Below are positions 27,489 to 37,880 of a stretch of 64,000 nt of DNA, in pieces (positions within the stretch are counted from its first letter, which is position 1; each line of letters starts with the position of its first letter). The notes under the pieces are model-generated. The model worked only from the letters and a program-made list of their open reading frames with translations. It had not been told where the DNA came from and made no database searches. This DNA is from JAGWRI01 sp035700805 (GTDB taxonomy: Bacteria; Gemmatimonadota; Gemmatimonadetes; Gemmatimonadales; Gemmatimonadaceae). Both the position numbers and the translations under genes were made by a program. The stretch spans positions 24,375-88,374 of the forward strand of contig DASSOG010000056.1 in the NCBI GenBank assembly GCA_035700805.1, given 5' to 3'.

Positions 27489-28642
27489 CTCGCCCCAGTT
27501 GTCGAACCTGGGTGACGGGATGCGGGCGGGGCATACTGACTGCGGCAGGCCTCGGTGTTGTGCTTGCTTGTGGGAGATTCGGCGCACCGATCAGCGAGCA
27601 AGGGCACCGCACGGCGCAGGTTCTGGTAACGCCGAACCAGGAGTGGGAAGTACCGGAGCACGAAATCGAGCGACGGTTTCCGCGGGGGCGCCAGCTGCAG
27701 GTGCTAGGATTCGGGTCTGGGGGAGGCATTACGGCCCTCGTGACGCAGATTCCCCGTCGAGGGTACACCTTCTTTTATGATTCTCCATCGCGGGGATTCG
27801 ACGTTGGTAGAGACTTGGGGTGGTCGCCGCACCAGGGGGTGAGCCGACTCACCACGACGACACCGTCGAGCATCGTCGGTGTCACGGTCGACGGCTTTGT
27901 GCTTATTCTGGATCAGAATACTTCGGCCGTCGGGGTGTGGGGGGCCGGTGGGGGCCGATTGTTGATCGCTGGCGTGTTGGATTCGCTGTCGAAGGTGCAG
28001 GCGGCATGCGCGCCGGACGCGCGAACCGTTATATTTCTCGAATCCGCTTCCCGGGATACAGTGCGATTTCAATCGCTTGGGCAGGCCGGCGATCGAGTCG
28101 GCGGCACTGTGCTATCGGCTAACGGCAATGCTAACGCCCCATGGGAAACAGCAACCCTGACCGGCCTGATGGGAGCGGGGTGCGTCCTATGGGCGCCGAG
28201 CTGGCGGGAGGTCGTGCCCATTCCGGACACGACGCTGGGTGCGCCTTGGGTGCTTCGGTGGAGTTCCCGCCGTCCACCCATGCTTTCGCGCATCGTGCAC
28301 TGGTTCCACGGGAGCCGGCAGCCTGCGCCCGTCATCACACGCGACATCACGGTATTTCCTGGTGGAATCGCCGTGTTGCCTTCGGACGGAAAGGCAATTG
28401 ACCTCTACTCGTTTGCGGACGGACGGTATTTGGAAACGCTGGCACTACCCCGCCCTGCCCTGCGTATCGCCGGAGCGCCGAATCGCCTCTTCGTGCTGAG
28501 TCAGGCACAGGACAGTATCCTGTTGGCATCATACACGCTGCCGCTGAATGCGCGGGCACTTGCACCTGATGGATGGCAACAGGAGCGAACGGATGAGCCG
28601 GTCCCAGCTTGGCTCCGACTCCTGAGGTCCTACGCGCGATGA
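27485..28642 (+). CDS. Probable lipoprotein with beta-propeller-like repeats
   Basis: The 385-residue protein starts at GTG 27485, overlapping the thioredoxin stop. The N-terminus has a hydrophobic stretch ending VVLAC at Cys29, an acceptable lipobox. The remainder is beta-rich with repeated blade-like patterns (VGVTVDGFVLILDQNT, GGIAVLPSDGKAIDLYSFADG, LFVLSQAQDSILLASYTL), typical of 6-bladed propeller proteins, although no named family can be fixed by eye. Its TGA overlaps the permease start (ATGA), so the three genes are translationally coupled. Confidence 0.65.
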   Translation: MTRPSCRTWVTGCGRGILTAAGLGVVLACGRFGAPISEQGHRTAQVLVTPNQEWEVPEHEIERRFPRGRQLQVLGFGSGGGITALVTQIPRRGYTFFYDSPSRGFDVGRDLGWSPHQGVSRLTTTTPSSIVGVTVDGFVLILDQNTSAVGVWGAGGGRLLIAGVLDSLSKVQAACAPDARTVIFLESASRDTVRFQSLGQAGDRVGGTVLSANGNANAPWETATLTGLMGAGCVLWAPSWREVVPIPDTTLGAPWVLRWSSRRPPMLSRIVHWFHGSRQPAPVITRDITVFPGGIAVLPSDGKAIDLYSFADGRYLETLALPRPALRIAGAPNRLFVLSQAQDSILLASYTLPLNARALAPDGWQQERTDEPVPAWLRLLRSYAR

Positions 28643-31068
28643 GCGCGGGACCCCGCCGAAGAGGCTGGCCAGGTTGGCTGCGTGCGCACGGTATGCGGGT
28701 GAGTGTCCGGGCCCTCCTGCGCTCGCCGGGATATACCACGGCGTGCATCCTGCTCATCGCGGGCGGCATTGGCGCTACCGCTGCCACCTTCGGCACTATC
28801 CGGGCGGCCGTGCTTCGGCCGCCTCCGTTGCCAAGGCCACAGGAGTTGGTGGCGATCCAAAACGTCGACATCGACTACAACTTGGGGCTGAATGTCCGGC
28901 AGGTCTATGCGAATGTGAAGGAGGTGGCGCGTCTCAACGTCTTCGCCAGCGTTGCGGCACAGGCGGTGGGCGCCATGAACCTGGGAGGCGGTGGCTTCGC
29001 GCAACGCGTGCCGGTCGCGTACGTCTCCGGGGACTACTTTCGCACCATGGGGGTGGCCCCGCTTGCCGGGCGGACGTTCATGCCCGGGGAAGCGACAGCG
29101 GGTGGGGACTGGCATGTGGCCGTACTGTCGCACAGGCTCTGGATGCAGCGCTTTGCTGGCGCCTTGAGTGTCGTGGGCAATACGATAATGTTGAATGGGC
29201 ACACGTACCGGGTGATCGGGATCATGCCCACGGAGTTTGTGTTTCCGTCCGCGCCGGCTCTTTGGCTGCCACTGCCCTTGCCGATCTCGAATACCTCGGT
29301 TTTCGAAGCGTTCGGCAACTTCATCCCCACCGAGACAATCGCGAGGCTTCGCCCCGGGGTGTCCCTTGCTGCGGCGAACCTCGCGGTCGCCCGGTTGGAA
29401 CAGCAGTATGCGACCTGGTCTTACATGGCGGATTCCGCTGGAGCCCTGGTGCGACCCCTGCAGGGATCGCTCATGACTGCCAGCTCGCGACACGCACTGT
29501 TGACTATCGGATTGGCCGCGCTGTTGGTGCTTGTTCTGTCCACCCTCAATTTTGCCGGGCTCTTGACGGCACGCACCGTGCGCCGATTGCCCGATCTGCG
29601 AGTACGCCGTATGCTCGGTGCTTCGCGCGGCGACGTCACGCGCGCAGTGGCAGTGGAGGCCCTGCTGCTGGCTGTGGCGGGCGCCGCAGGCGGGATTGTC
29701 GTGGCATGGGGCAGCATGCCCATGCTGGGGCGGCTGCTTCCGCCGCGGGTGCTCGCCGTGGTTCGGCCCTCGGTGGACCCCACGATCATGCTCGTTGCCA
29801 TTGGCGCGAGCCTGTTGGTGGCAGCGGCGGTCACGCTGGTATTCGCCGGGGTAGCCGGTGGTCGGATTATGGATATCCGTGGAGCGACGCGCCATCGCAC
29901 CCGACTTGGTCTGGGTTGGCGTGCTGGTGAATGGTTCGGTGGTCTGCAGATTGCGCTGGCAGTGCTGCTCGTCACCGGTGCGGTCGCGCTGGCCCGCCGG
30001 GTGTACCAACTGGCGACGGTGGACACGGGCATGAATCTGGATGGCGTGATGGCCGGGTCGGTCACGCTCACCCGGGCGAGCTATGAGTCGAATACCGCTA
30101 TTGCAACCTTCGTCACACAGACGATCACGTCGCTCTTGCGCGCGCCTGGCGTGCAGGGCGCCGCGGCGGTGAACATACTGCCTATTGCAGGTCGTGGCGG
30201 GTTCGGCGAAACCATAGTCCGGGCAGATGCTCCGGCGGACTCCGCCCGGCCGCTACGATACGCGGTTACTCCTGGCTACTTCCGGACAATGGGAATTCCC
30301 CTGCTCGCTGGGCGGGATTTTCGCTGGAGTGAACCGCAGCCCACGGGTGTGATCCTGAATCAGCTGGCCGCCAGGACACTGTGGCATGGCGCATCGGCCG
30401 TTGGGCACCAAGTCCTCATCGGGAAGGTGCCACATACGATTCTGGGTGTAGTGGGTGACGTCCGTACGCGGCAGCTGGCGACCGCCCCCAGGGCACAAAT
30501 GTATGTGCCATTCGGCGCGAGCTATACAACCTCGGTGAACCTTGTGGCTCGAGGGAGCCTGTCTAAGTCCGTGACGGCGGCCAGGATTCGGGACGCAGTG
30601 CGACAAGTGGACGCCCAACAACCGGTGTCGAATATCCAGGACATGGAAACTCTGGTCCTGCGCACCGTCGCTGGCCAGCGATCCGCTGGTATCCTGCTGG
30701 CTGGGTTCGGCTTGATCGCACTATGCATCGCCTCTGTGGGTGTGTATGCGCTCACGACGTACCGCGTGGTGGCACAGCGGCGGGAGATCGCGGTTCGTGT
30801 GGCGCTGGGCGCCACGCCATCGGGCGCGGTGCTGCGGGTGCTTCGGCGCGTAGCGATATGGAGCAGCGCCGGGCTTGCCGCTGGCGTGCTGGCCACCCTG
30901 GGCATGGCCCGAATATTGTCGGGGCTCCTTCCCGACGCTCCCACGGCTGGCCCCGGATCGCTCATGGTCGCGTTGGGGGTGCTGTTCAGTGCGGTGGCAA
31001 TTGCCGCGGTCATCCCGGCGTCACGGGGGGCCCGGGCGGATCCCATGGAGGCATTCCGCAGCGAGTAA
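28639..31068 (+). CDS. ADOP-type (MacB/FtsX-like) permease
   Basis: The 809-residue protein contains two MacB periplasmic core plus FtsX modules in tandem. An N-terminal membrane helix (TACILLIAGGIGATAATFG) precedes a large periplasmic domain with YFRTMGVAPLAGRTF. Three helices (about 295-440), a second periplasmic domain (YFRTMGIPLLAGRDF) and three terminal helices with RREIAVRVALGATPSGAVLRV follow. This is the layout of the acidobacterial duplicated orphan permeases, which lack an adjacent ATPase, as here. The substrate is unknown; MacB relatives export peptides and lipoproteins. No PadR regulator adjoins it. ATG 28639 overlaps the previous stop. Confidence 0.88.
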   Translation: MSAGPRRRGWPGWLRAHGMRVSVRALLRSPGYTTACILLIAGGIGATAATFGTIRAAVLRPPPLPRPQELVAIQNVDIDYNLGLNVRQVYANVKEVARLNVFASVAAQAVGAMNLGGGGFAQRVPVAYVSGDYFRTMGVAPLAGRTFMPGEATAGGDWHVAVLSHRLWMQRFAGALSVVGNTIMLNGHTYRVIGIMPTEFVFPSAPALWLPLPLPISNTSVFEAFGNFIPTETIARLRPGVSLAAANLAVARLEQQYATWSYMADSAGALVRPLQGSLMTASSRHALLTIGLAALLVLVLSTLNFAGLLTARTVRRLPDLRVRRMLGASRGDVTRAVAVEALLLAVAGAAGGIVVAWGSMPMLGRLLPPRVLAVVRPSVDPTIMLVAIGASLLVAAAVTLVFAGVAGGRIMDIRGATRHRTRLGLGWRAGEWFGGLQIALAVLLVTGAVALARRVYQLATVDTGMNLDGVMAGSVTLTRASYESNTAIATFVTQTITSLLRAPGVQGAAAVNILPIAGRGGFGETIVRADAPADSARPLRYAVTPGYFRTMGIPLLAGRDFRWSEPQPTGVILNQLAARTLWHGASAVGHQVLIGKVPHTILGVVGDVRTRQLATAPRAQMYVPFGASYTTSVNLVARGSLSKSVTAARIRDAVRQVDAQQPVSNIQDMETLVLRTVAGQRSAGILLAGFGLIALCIASVGVYALTTYRVVAQRREIAVRVALGATPSGAVLRVLRRVAIWSSAGLAAGVLATLGMARILSGLLPDAPTAGPGSLMVALGVLFSAVAIAAVIPASRGARADPMEAFRSE

Positions 31069-31118
31069 GGTCGGCAACCCGCCGACCGGGCCGCTGCGAT
31101 CAACTGGAGGAAATCGTC

Positions 31119-31373
31119 ATGCGCGTGAAGATCAGTGGTATTGGCGTGGTCCTGCTTGCCGTGCTCCAGATGGCGTGTGGCAACAAGGCGGCCCCGCCCC
31201 CGCCCACGGACACCAACAGTGCGCCTCCACCGGACATGGGTAAGGCGGCGCCGCCGCCAGGGCCATTCCGGGTGGTCACGCAAAAGGAATACGACTCCAT
31301 CGAGGCGGCGAGGAAGAAGAGCGTGAAAGCCGATTCGGCGCGGAAGGCGGTCAGCGATTCTTCGAAACGGTGA
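31119..31373 (+). CDS. Small Pro-rich exported protein, possible lipoprotein
   Basis: The 84-residue product is preceded by GGAGGA seven bases before ATG 31119. It has a hydrophobic N-terminus ending LQMACGNK, a weak lipobox with Cys20, then Pro-rich linkers and a charged C-terminal helix (EYDSIEAARKKSVKADSARKAV). It lies 50 bases after the permease gene and may be the last gene of that operon. Function unknown. Confidence 0.6.
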   Translation: MRVKISGIGVVLLAVLQMACGNKAAPPPPTDTNSAPPPDMGKAAPPPGPFRVVTQKEYDSIEAARKKSVKADSARKAVSDSSKR

Positions 31374-31426
31374 CGAAACGGGTCGCGGGCTGGCTTGGGG
31401 TCGCACTTCACACGCGCATTGCGAAG

Positions 31427-31455
31427 TTGACGCATCTATCCAACCCCGCTACCTT
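31427..31455 (+). promoter_or_regulatory. Promoter candidate of the rpsL-rpsG genes
   Basis: TTGACG at 31427-31432 and TACCTT at 31450-31455 are spaced by 17 bases, about 70 bases upstream of the rpsL ATG. The same arrangement recurs in the decayed copy at 25880-25908, which supports functional relevance. Confidence 0.55.
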
Positions 31456-31554
31456 TCCCAGTCTGTTCCGTGCCGCCCACTTGGGGCGATCCACGTAGAA
31501 GCAGATCCGCGAACAGCCACCAGTCATGCCGACTATCAATCAGCTCGTCCGGCG
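31449..31554 (+). repeat. rpsL leader and first codons, parent of the copy at 25902-26008
   Basis: This is the intact member of the direct repeat. It spans the promoter -10, the whole untranslated leader and roughly the first ten rpsL codons. The two members are about 5.5 kb apart in the same orientation and bracket the peptide operon. Confidence 0.8.
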
Positions 31555-31906
31555 CTCCCGCCGCGACGTGTCCAGGAAGGAAAAGTCCCCGGCGCTCAAG
31601 TCGAATCCGTTCCGCCGCGGCGTCTGTACCCGGGTGTACACCACCACCCCCAAAAAGCCGAACTCGGCGCTCCGCAAAGTCGCCAAGGTTCGCCTCACCA
31701 ACGGCTTCGAAATCATTGCCTACATCCCCGGCGAAGGCCACAACCTGCAGGAGCACTCCATTGTGCTCGTGCGCGGCGGCCGCGTGAAGGACCTGCCGGG
31801 CGTGCGCTACCACATTGTCCGCGGCTCCCTGGATGCGTCCGGCGTCAACGGGCGCAACAAGAGCCGCTCCAAGTACGGAACCAAGAAGCCGAAGGCGGGG
31901 AAATAA
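31526..31906 (+). CDS. rpsL: 30S ribosomal protein S12
   Basis: The 126-residue decoding-site protein has TPKKPNSALRKVAKV with Lys43/Lys44 and GGRVKDLPGVRYH with Lys88, the unmutated, streptomycin-sensitive type at these positions. It starts MPTINQLVRR. rpsG follows after three bases. In most bacteria S12 follows rpoC directly; here about 7.9 kb intervene. Confidence 0.98.
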   Translation: MPTINQLVRRSRRDVSRKEKSPALKSNPFRRGVCTRVYTTTPKKPNSALRKVAKVRLTNGFEIIAYIPGEGHNLQEHSIVLVRGGRVKDLPGVRYHIVRGSLDASGVNGRNKSRSKYGTKKPKAGK

Positions 31907-31909
31907 GCC

Positions 31910-32380
31910 ATGAGCCGACGCAAGAGTGCCATCAAGCGCGGCGTCCTGCCCGACGCGCGCTACGACAGCCAGACGGTCTCCAAGTTCATGAACGTGCTGA
32001 TGCTCGCCGGCAAGAAGTCCACGGCCGAGCGCATCTTCTACGGCGCCATGGACGTGGTGGAGGCCAAGACCAGCCAGCCTGGCGTCAACGTCTTCAAGCA
32101 GGCGCTGTCCAACATCAAGCCGGTGGTCGAAGTCAAGAGCCGTCGCGTAGGTGGCGCCACGTATCAGGTGCCGGTGGAAGTGCGCCCTGAGCGCCGCACG
32201 GCGCTGGCCATGCGCTGGCTCATCCTGTATTCGCGCGAACGCGGCGAGAAGTCCATGGCCGAGAAGCTCGCGGCCGAGGTGATCGCGGCCGCCAAGGGCG
32301 AAGGGAATGCGGTGAAGAAAAAGGAAGACACCCACAAGATGGCTGACGCGAACAAGGCGTTCGCGCACTATCGCTGGTAA
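31910..32380 (+). CDS. rpsG: 30S ribosomal protein S7
   Basis: The 156-residue head-assembly protein starts MSRRKSAIKRGVLPDARYDS. It contains LMLAGKKSTAERIFYGAMD, NIKPVVEVKSRRVGGATYQVPVEV and a C-terminal NKAFAHYRW. It is followed after 36 bases by a convergent gene, so rpsL-rpsG is a two-gene unit here and separate from fusA. Confidence 0.98.
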   Translation: MSRRKSAIKRGVLPDARYDSQTVSKFMNVLMLAGKKSTAERIFYGAMDVVEAKTSQPGVNVFKQALSNIKPVVEVKSRRVGGATYQVPVEVRPERRTALAMRWLILYSRERGEKSMAEKLAAEVIAAAKGEGNAVKKKEDTHKMADANKAFAHYRW

Positions 32381-32416
32381 GCGCTGTCGCCTGCCGAATA
32401 ACGCGGCGTCCCGCAG

Positions 32417-33028
32417 CTAGAACCCGAACCCGAAGTCCAGCGTCCAGAGCCATGGCCGATCGGCGGTGTTACCGCTCACCCGGCGGAGCAGCCCCAGCCT
32501 GGGACCCATGGCGATGATGGGGAGGATGGAGAGGTCGGCGCCCACGTAGGTGGTGTTGGCCGGGGCCTGCCAGGGGTGGCCCACGGTGCGGATGACGGTG
32601 AAGCCGCCCGCCACGCCGCCTCCGTACCGGCCGGTGGAATGCACCAGGGTGAGCGAGCCGCGCTCGGCCCCCAGCCCTGGGGCGACGACCAGGAGCAACT
32701 CCCGCGATGGGCGGCTGGGATCGGCGGTGGGGTCGAGGTCGAAACCGACCCCCGCCGAGACGGACATGCGCTGGGGGGTCCCGGCCCGGATGCCAAGGAA
32801 GGGGAACACGCGGAGGTCCGGCCCCTGCGTGGCCCCGGTCTGGATGGCCGACTGGCCTCGCGCGGCGGCGGACCCGGCCAGGAGCAGGGCGAGTGCCGTG
32901 CCGGCGATCAGGGGCCAGCGGGGGCGGGCGAAGGGGCGGGCGAGGCGCGGCCTGGCGGTGAGGCGGTGAAGGGTGGTGGCCATGGAAGAGTCCGGTAGGG
33001 AGGTGCCGTGTTCGTTGCCCGTTGACAT
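32417..33028 (-). CDS. Exported protein of unknown function, probable outer-membrane beta-barrel-like
   Basis: ATG 33028 has GGAGGT eight bases upstream and gives 203 residues; an ATG at 32983 is an alternative. After an Arg-rich N-region comes a hydrophobic segment (WPLIAGTALALLLAGSAAA) typical of a signal peptide. The rest has alternating Gly/hydrophobic strands (MSVSAGVGFDLDP, LLLVVAPGLGAERGSLTLVHS, YVGADLSILPIIAMGPRLGLL) and ends with aromatic GFGF, a pattern of small outer-membrane beta-barrels. It sits alone between rpsG and fusA on the opposite strand, interrupting the str operon. Confidence 0.65.
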   Translation of the reverse strand: MSTGNEHGTSLPDSSMATTLHRLTARPRLARPFARPRWPLIAGTALALLLAGSAAARGQSAIQTGATQGPDLRVFPFLGIRAGTPQRMSVSAGVGFDLDPTADPSRPSRELLLVVAPGLGAERGSLTLVHSTGRYGGGVAGGFTVIRTVGHPWQAPANTTYVGADLSILPIIAMGPRLGLLRRVSGNTADRPWLWTLDFGFGF

Positions 33029-33424
33029 GCGGGCAACCTCCAATAAATTCAAGGGGCTACGGGAAATCCTGGTTGGTTCTCCCGTGCAGCAGGATCGTCG
33101 GCGGACTGCGCGCCGACCCGTATGGGCTCGCCGTTGTGAGCGAGGGGACTTCAGACCGGCCAAAGCGCCCGTGGCGCCGAGGCTCCCGAAAAGCAACGCA
33201 GGACAATCTGACGTCGAGCAATGGGTGCTCGGCGCGCCTTGGGTCCCGGCTCGCGCTGCAGTGGCGGGCACACCCGGCGGCAGCGGATGGATACCGGCCC
33301 TCATGGGGCGCCCTGGTCCACCCGCATTTTTGCTGGTGGACGCTGGCCTTTCACGATCGACATGACACTCAAGGTTCAAGAACAGTCGCCTGCGCGCGAC
33401 GTGCGGGAAAAGACCGGGAACAAA
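33029..33424. other. Upstream region of fusA, no gene recognised
   Basis: About 395 bases between the divergent exported-protein gene and fusA. The fusA frame is open through it, but its coding quality is poor. A 7-bp inverted repeat (GTCCACC/GGTGGAC around 33330-33350) encloses a T-rich loop. No convincing promoter hexamers were found. Confidence 0.4.
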
Positions 33425-35521
<2,097 letters not shown>

Positions 35522-35604
35522 TCGGGAAGCGGGAGGGTACGGCATGGGGCCGCGCTCCTTCCATCGTCAAGAACGCAGCAGACCAAACTCATCGGAACAG
35601 GACC

Positions 35605-36807
35605 ATGGCTAAGGCAAAGTTTGAGCGTACCAAGCCGCACGTGAACGTCGGCACCATCGGCCACGTGGACCACGGGAAGACGACCCTCACCGCGGCGCTC
35701 ACCAAGATCTCGGCGGACAAGGGGTTCGGCACGAAGTACGTGGCGTATGACGAGGTGGCCAAGGCGTCGGAATCGCAGGGCCGCCGTGATGCCAGCAAGA
35801 TCATGACCATCGCCACGTCGCACGTGGAATACGAAACCGAGAAGCGCCACTACGCGCACGTGGACTGCCCGGGCCACGCCGACTACGTGAAGAACATGAT
35901 CACGGGTGCGGCGCAGATGGACGGCGCCATCCTCGTGGTGAGCGCGGTGGACGGCCCGATGCCGCAGACCCGCGAGCACATCCTCCTGGCCCGCCAGGTG
36001 AACGTGCCTTCCATTGTCGTGTTCCTGAACAAGTGCGACATGGTGGACGACGCCGAGCTGCTGGACCTGGTGGAACTCGAGGTGCGTGAGCTCCTCAGCA
36101 AGTACAACTTCCCGGGCGACGACACGCCGGTGATTCGCGGGTCCGCGCTGAAGGCCATCGAAGGCGACAAGGCGTGGGTGGAGAAGATCGAGGAGCTGTA
36201 CACCGCGCTCGATACGTTCATCCCGGAGCCCGTGCGCGAGATTGACAAGCCGTTCCTGATGCCGGTCGAGGACGTGTTCTCGATCACCGGCCGCGGCACG
36301 GTGGCCACGGGTCGTATTGACCGCGGCAAGGTCAAGGTGGGTGACGAAGTGGAGATGGTGGGCTTCGGCACCGACAAGAAGACCGTGGTGACGGGCGTCG
36401 AGATGTTCCGCAAGCTGCTGGATGACGGCCAGGCCGGCGACAACGTCGGGCTGCTGCTCCGCGGCGTGGACAAGAAGGACATCGAGCGCGGCATGGTGCT
36501 GGCCAAGCAGGGCTCCATCACGCCGCACACGAGGTTCGAGGCCGAGGTGTACGTCCTCACCAAGGAAGAGGGCGGCCGCCACACGCCGTTCTTCAAGGGG
36601 TATCGTCCGCAGTTCTACCTGCGCACCACCGACGTGACCGGCGCGATCGAGTTGCCGGCCGGCACCGAGATGGTGATGCCGGGGGACAACATCCAGATGA
36701 CGATCGAGCTCATCACGCCGATCGCCATGGAAGAGCAGCTTCGTTTTGCCATCCGTGAGGGCGGTCGCACCGTCGGCGCGGGTGTCGTCACCAAGATCCT
36801 GAAGTAA
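35605..36807 (+). CDS. tuf: Elongation factor Tu
   Basis: The 400-residue GTPase delivers aminoacyl-tRNA. It contains GHVDHGKTTLTAAL, DCPGHADYVKNMITGAAQMDGAI, NKCDMVDD and the C-terminal PVAMEEQ-type end (ITPIAMEEQLRFAIREGGRTVGAGVVTKI). This is the tufA-like position between fusA and rpsJ; the tufB-like position near the tRNA cluster is empty. Confidence 0.98.
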   Translation: MAKAKFERTKPHVNVGTIGHVDHGKTTLTAALTKISADKGFGTKYVAYDEVAKASESQGRRDASKIMTIATSHVEYETEKRHYAHVDCPGHADYVKNMITGAAQMDGAILVVSAVDGPMPQTREHILLARQVNVPSIVVFLNKCDMVDDAELLDLVELEVRELLSKYNFPGDDTPVIRGSALKAIEGDKAWVEKIEELYTALDTFIPEPVREIDKPFLMPVEDVFSITGRGTVATGRIDRGKVKVGDEVEMVGFGTDKKTVVTGVEMFRKLLDDGQAGDNVGLLLRGVDKKDIERGMVLAKQGSITPHTRFEAEVYVLTKEEGGRHTPFFKGYRPQFYLRTTDVTGAIELPAGTEMVMPGDNIQMTIELITPIAMEEQLRFAIREGGRTVGAGVVTKILK

Positions 36808-36825
36808 CGCAGAAGCCCGCGAGGT

Positions 36826-36847
36826 CCGGCCGCCACCCGGCGGCCGG
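36826..36847 (+). terminator. Hairpin between tuf and rpsJ
   Basis: CCGGCCGCC at 36826-36834 and GGCGGCCGG at 36839-36847 form a perfect 9-bp stem with a 4-base loop. There is no T-run, so it may act as an attenuator, an RNA-stability element or a leader structure of the S10 operon. Confidence 0.4.
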
Positions 36848-36879
36848 ATAGCCGGGCCGTCACGACCTGAGAACCAGCC

Positions 36880-37188
36880 ATGACAGGTAGAATTCGCATC
36901 CGTCTGAAGGCGTTCGACCACGCGGTCATTGACCAGGCGTCGGCGGACATCGTGCGGACGGCCGAGAAGACGGGGGCGCAGGTATCGGGCCCCATCCCGC
37001 TGCCCACCAAGTCGCAGTTGTGGACGGTGCTGCGGTCGCCGCACGTGGACAAGAAGTCGCGGGAGCAGTTCCATCTCAAGACGCACAAGCGCGTGATCGA
37101 CATCCTCGACTCCCGCGCCCAGACGGTGGAAGCGCTGACCAAGCTCGACCTGCCGGCGGGTGTGGACGTGGAAATCAAGGTTCAATAA
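36880..37188 (+). CDS. rpsJ: 30S ribosomal protein S10
   Basis: The 102-residue protein (MTGRIRIRLKAFDHAVIDQA) has GPIPLPTKSQLWTVLRSPHVDKKSREQFH in the loop that reaches the 30S head and is shared with NusB/NusG-dependent antitermination. It is the first gene of an unbroken 18-gene run to secY. Confidence 0.98.
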   Translation: MTGRIRIRLKAFDHAVIDQASADIVRTAEKTGAQVSGPIPLPTKSQLWTVLRSPHVDKKSREQFHLKTHKRVIDILDSRAQTVEALTKLDLPAGVDVEIKVQ

Positions 37189-37190
37189 TC

Positions 37191-37874
37191 ATGATCGGAA
37201 TCATTGGGAAGAAGCTGGGCATGACCCAGATCTTCAACGACGAGGGGCTGGAGATCCCGGTGACGGTGATCGAGGCCGAGCCGAATCCGGTGGTCGCGGT
37301 GAGCGACCCGGCGCGAGTCGGCTACGCCGCAGTGCAGCTCGGGCTCGGGACGCAGCGCCTGGCGCGCGCCTCGGCCAAGGGCGAGCGCACGCCGCGTGGG
37401 CGGCGGGCCGACCAGGCGGTCATCGGGCACGCGAAGAAGGCCGGACTCGAGGCGCCGCCCGCGGTGCTCCGGAGCGTCCGGCTGGATGACGCGCGCACCA
37501 AGGGCGCCGAGGTGCCTACGTACGCGGTGGGCGACGTCATCAAGGTGGACATCTTCCAGCCGGGCGACACGGTGAAGGTCACCGGCACCAGCAAGGGCCG
37601 CGGGTTCCAGGGCGTGGTCAAGCGCCATGGCTTTGGCGGCGGACCAAACACGCACGGCAACACCAAGCACCGGCGGCCCGGTTCCATCGGACCGGGTACG
37701 GATCCGTCGCGCGTGATCAAGGGCAAGAAGATGCCGGGCCACTACGGCGCGGCACGCCACACCCAGACGCACCTGCGCGTGGAGCGCATCGACGCGGAGC
37801 GCAACCTGCTCTACATCCGCGGTTCGGTGGCCGGTCCCCGGAACGGCATCGTCGTCGTACGGAAGCAGGGGTAA
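37191..37874 (+). CDS. rplC: 50S ribosomal protein L3
   Basis: The 227-residue protein starts MIGIIGKKLGMTQIF two bases after rpsJ. It contains GTSKGRGFQGVVKRHGFGGG and PGHYGAARHTQ, the loop that reaches the peptidyl transferase centre. Confidence 0.97.
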   Translation: MIGIIGKKLGMTQIFNDEGLEIPVTVIEAEPNPVVAVSDPARVGYAAVQLGLGTQRLARASAKGERTPRGRRADQAVIGHAKKAGLEAPPAVLRSVRLDDARTKGAEVPTYAVGDVIKVDIFQPGDTVKVTGTSKGRGFQGVVKRHGFGGGPNTHGNTKHRRPGSIGPGTDPSRVIKGKKMPGHYGAARHTQTHLRVERIDAERNLLYIRGSVAGPRNGIVVVRKQG

Positions 37875-37880
37875 GGAATC

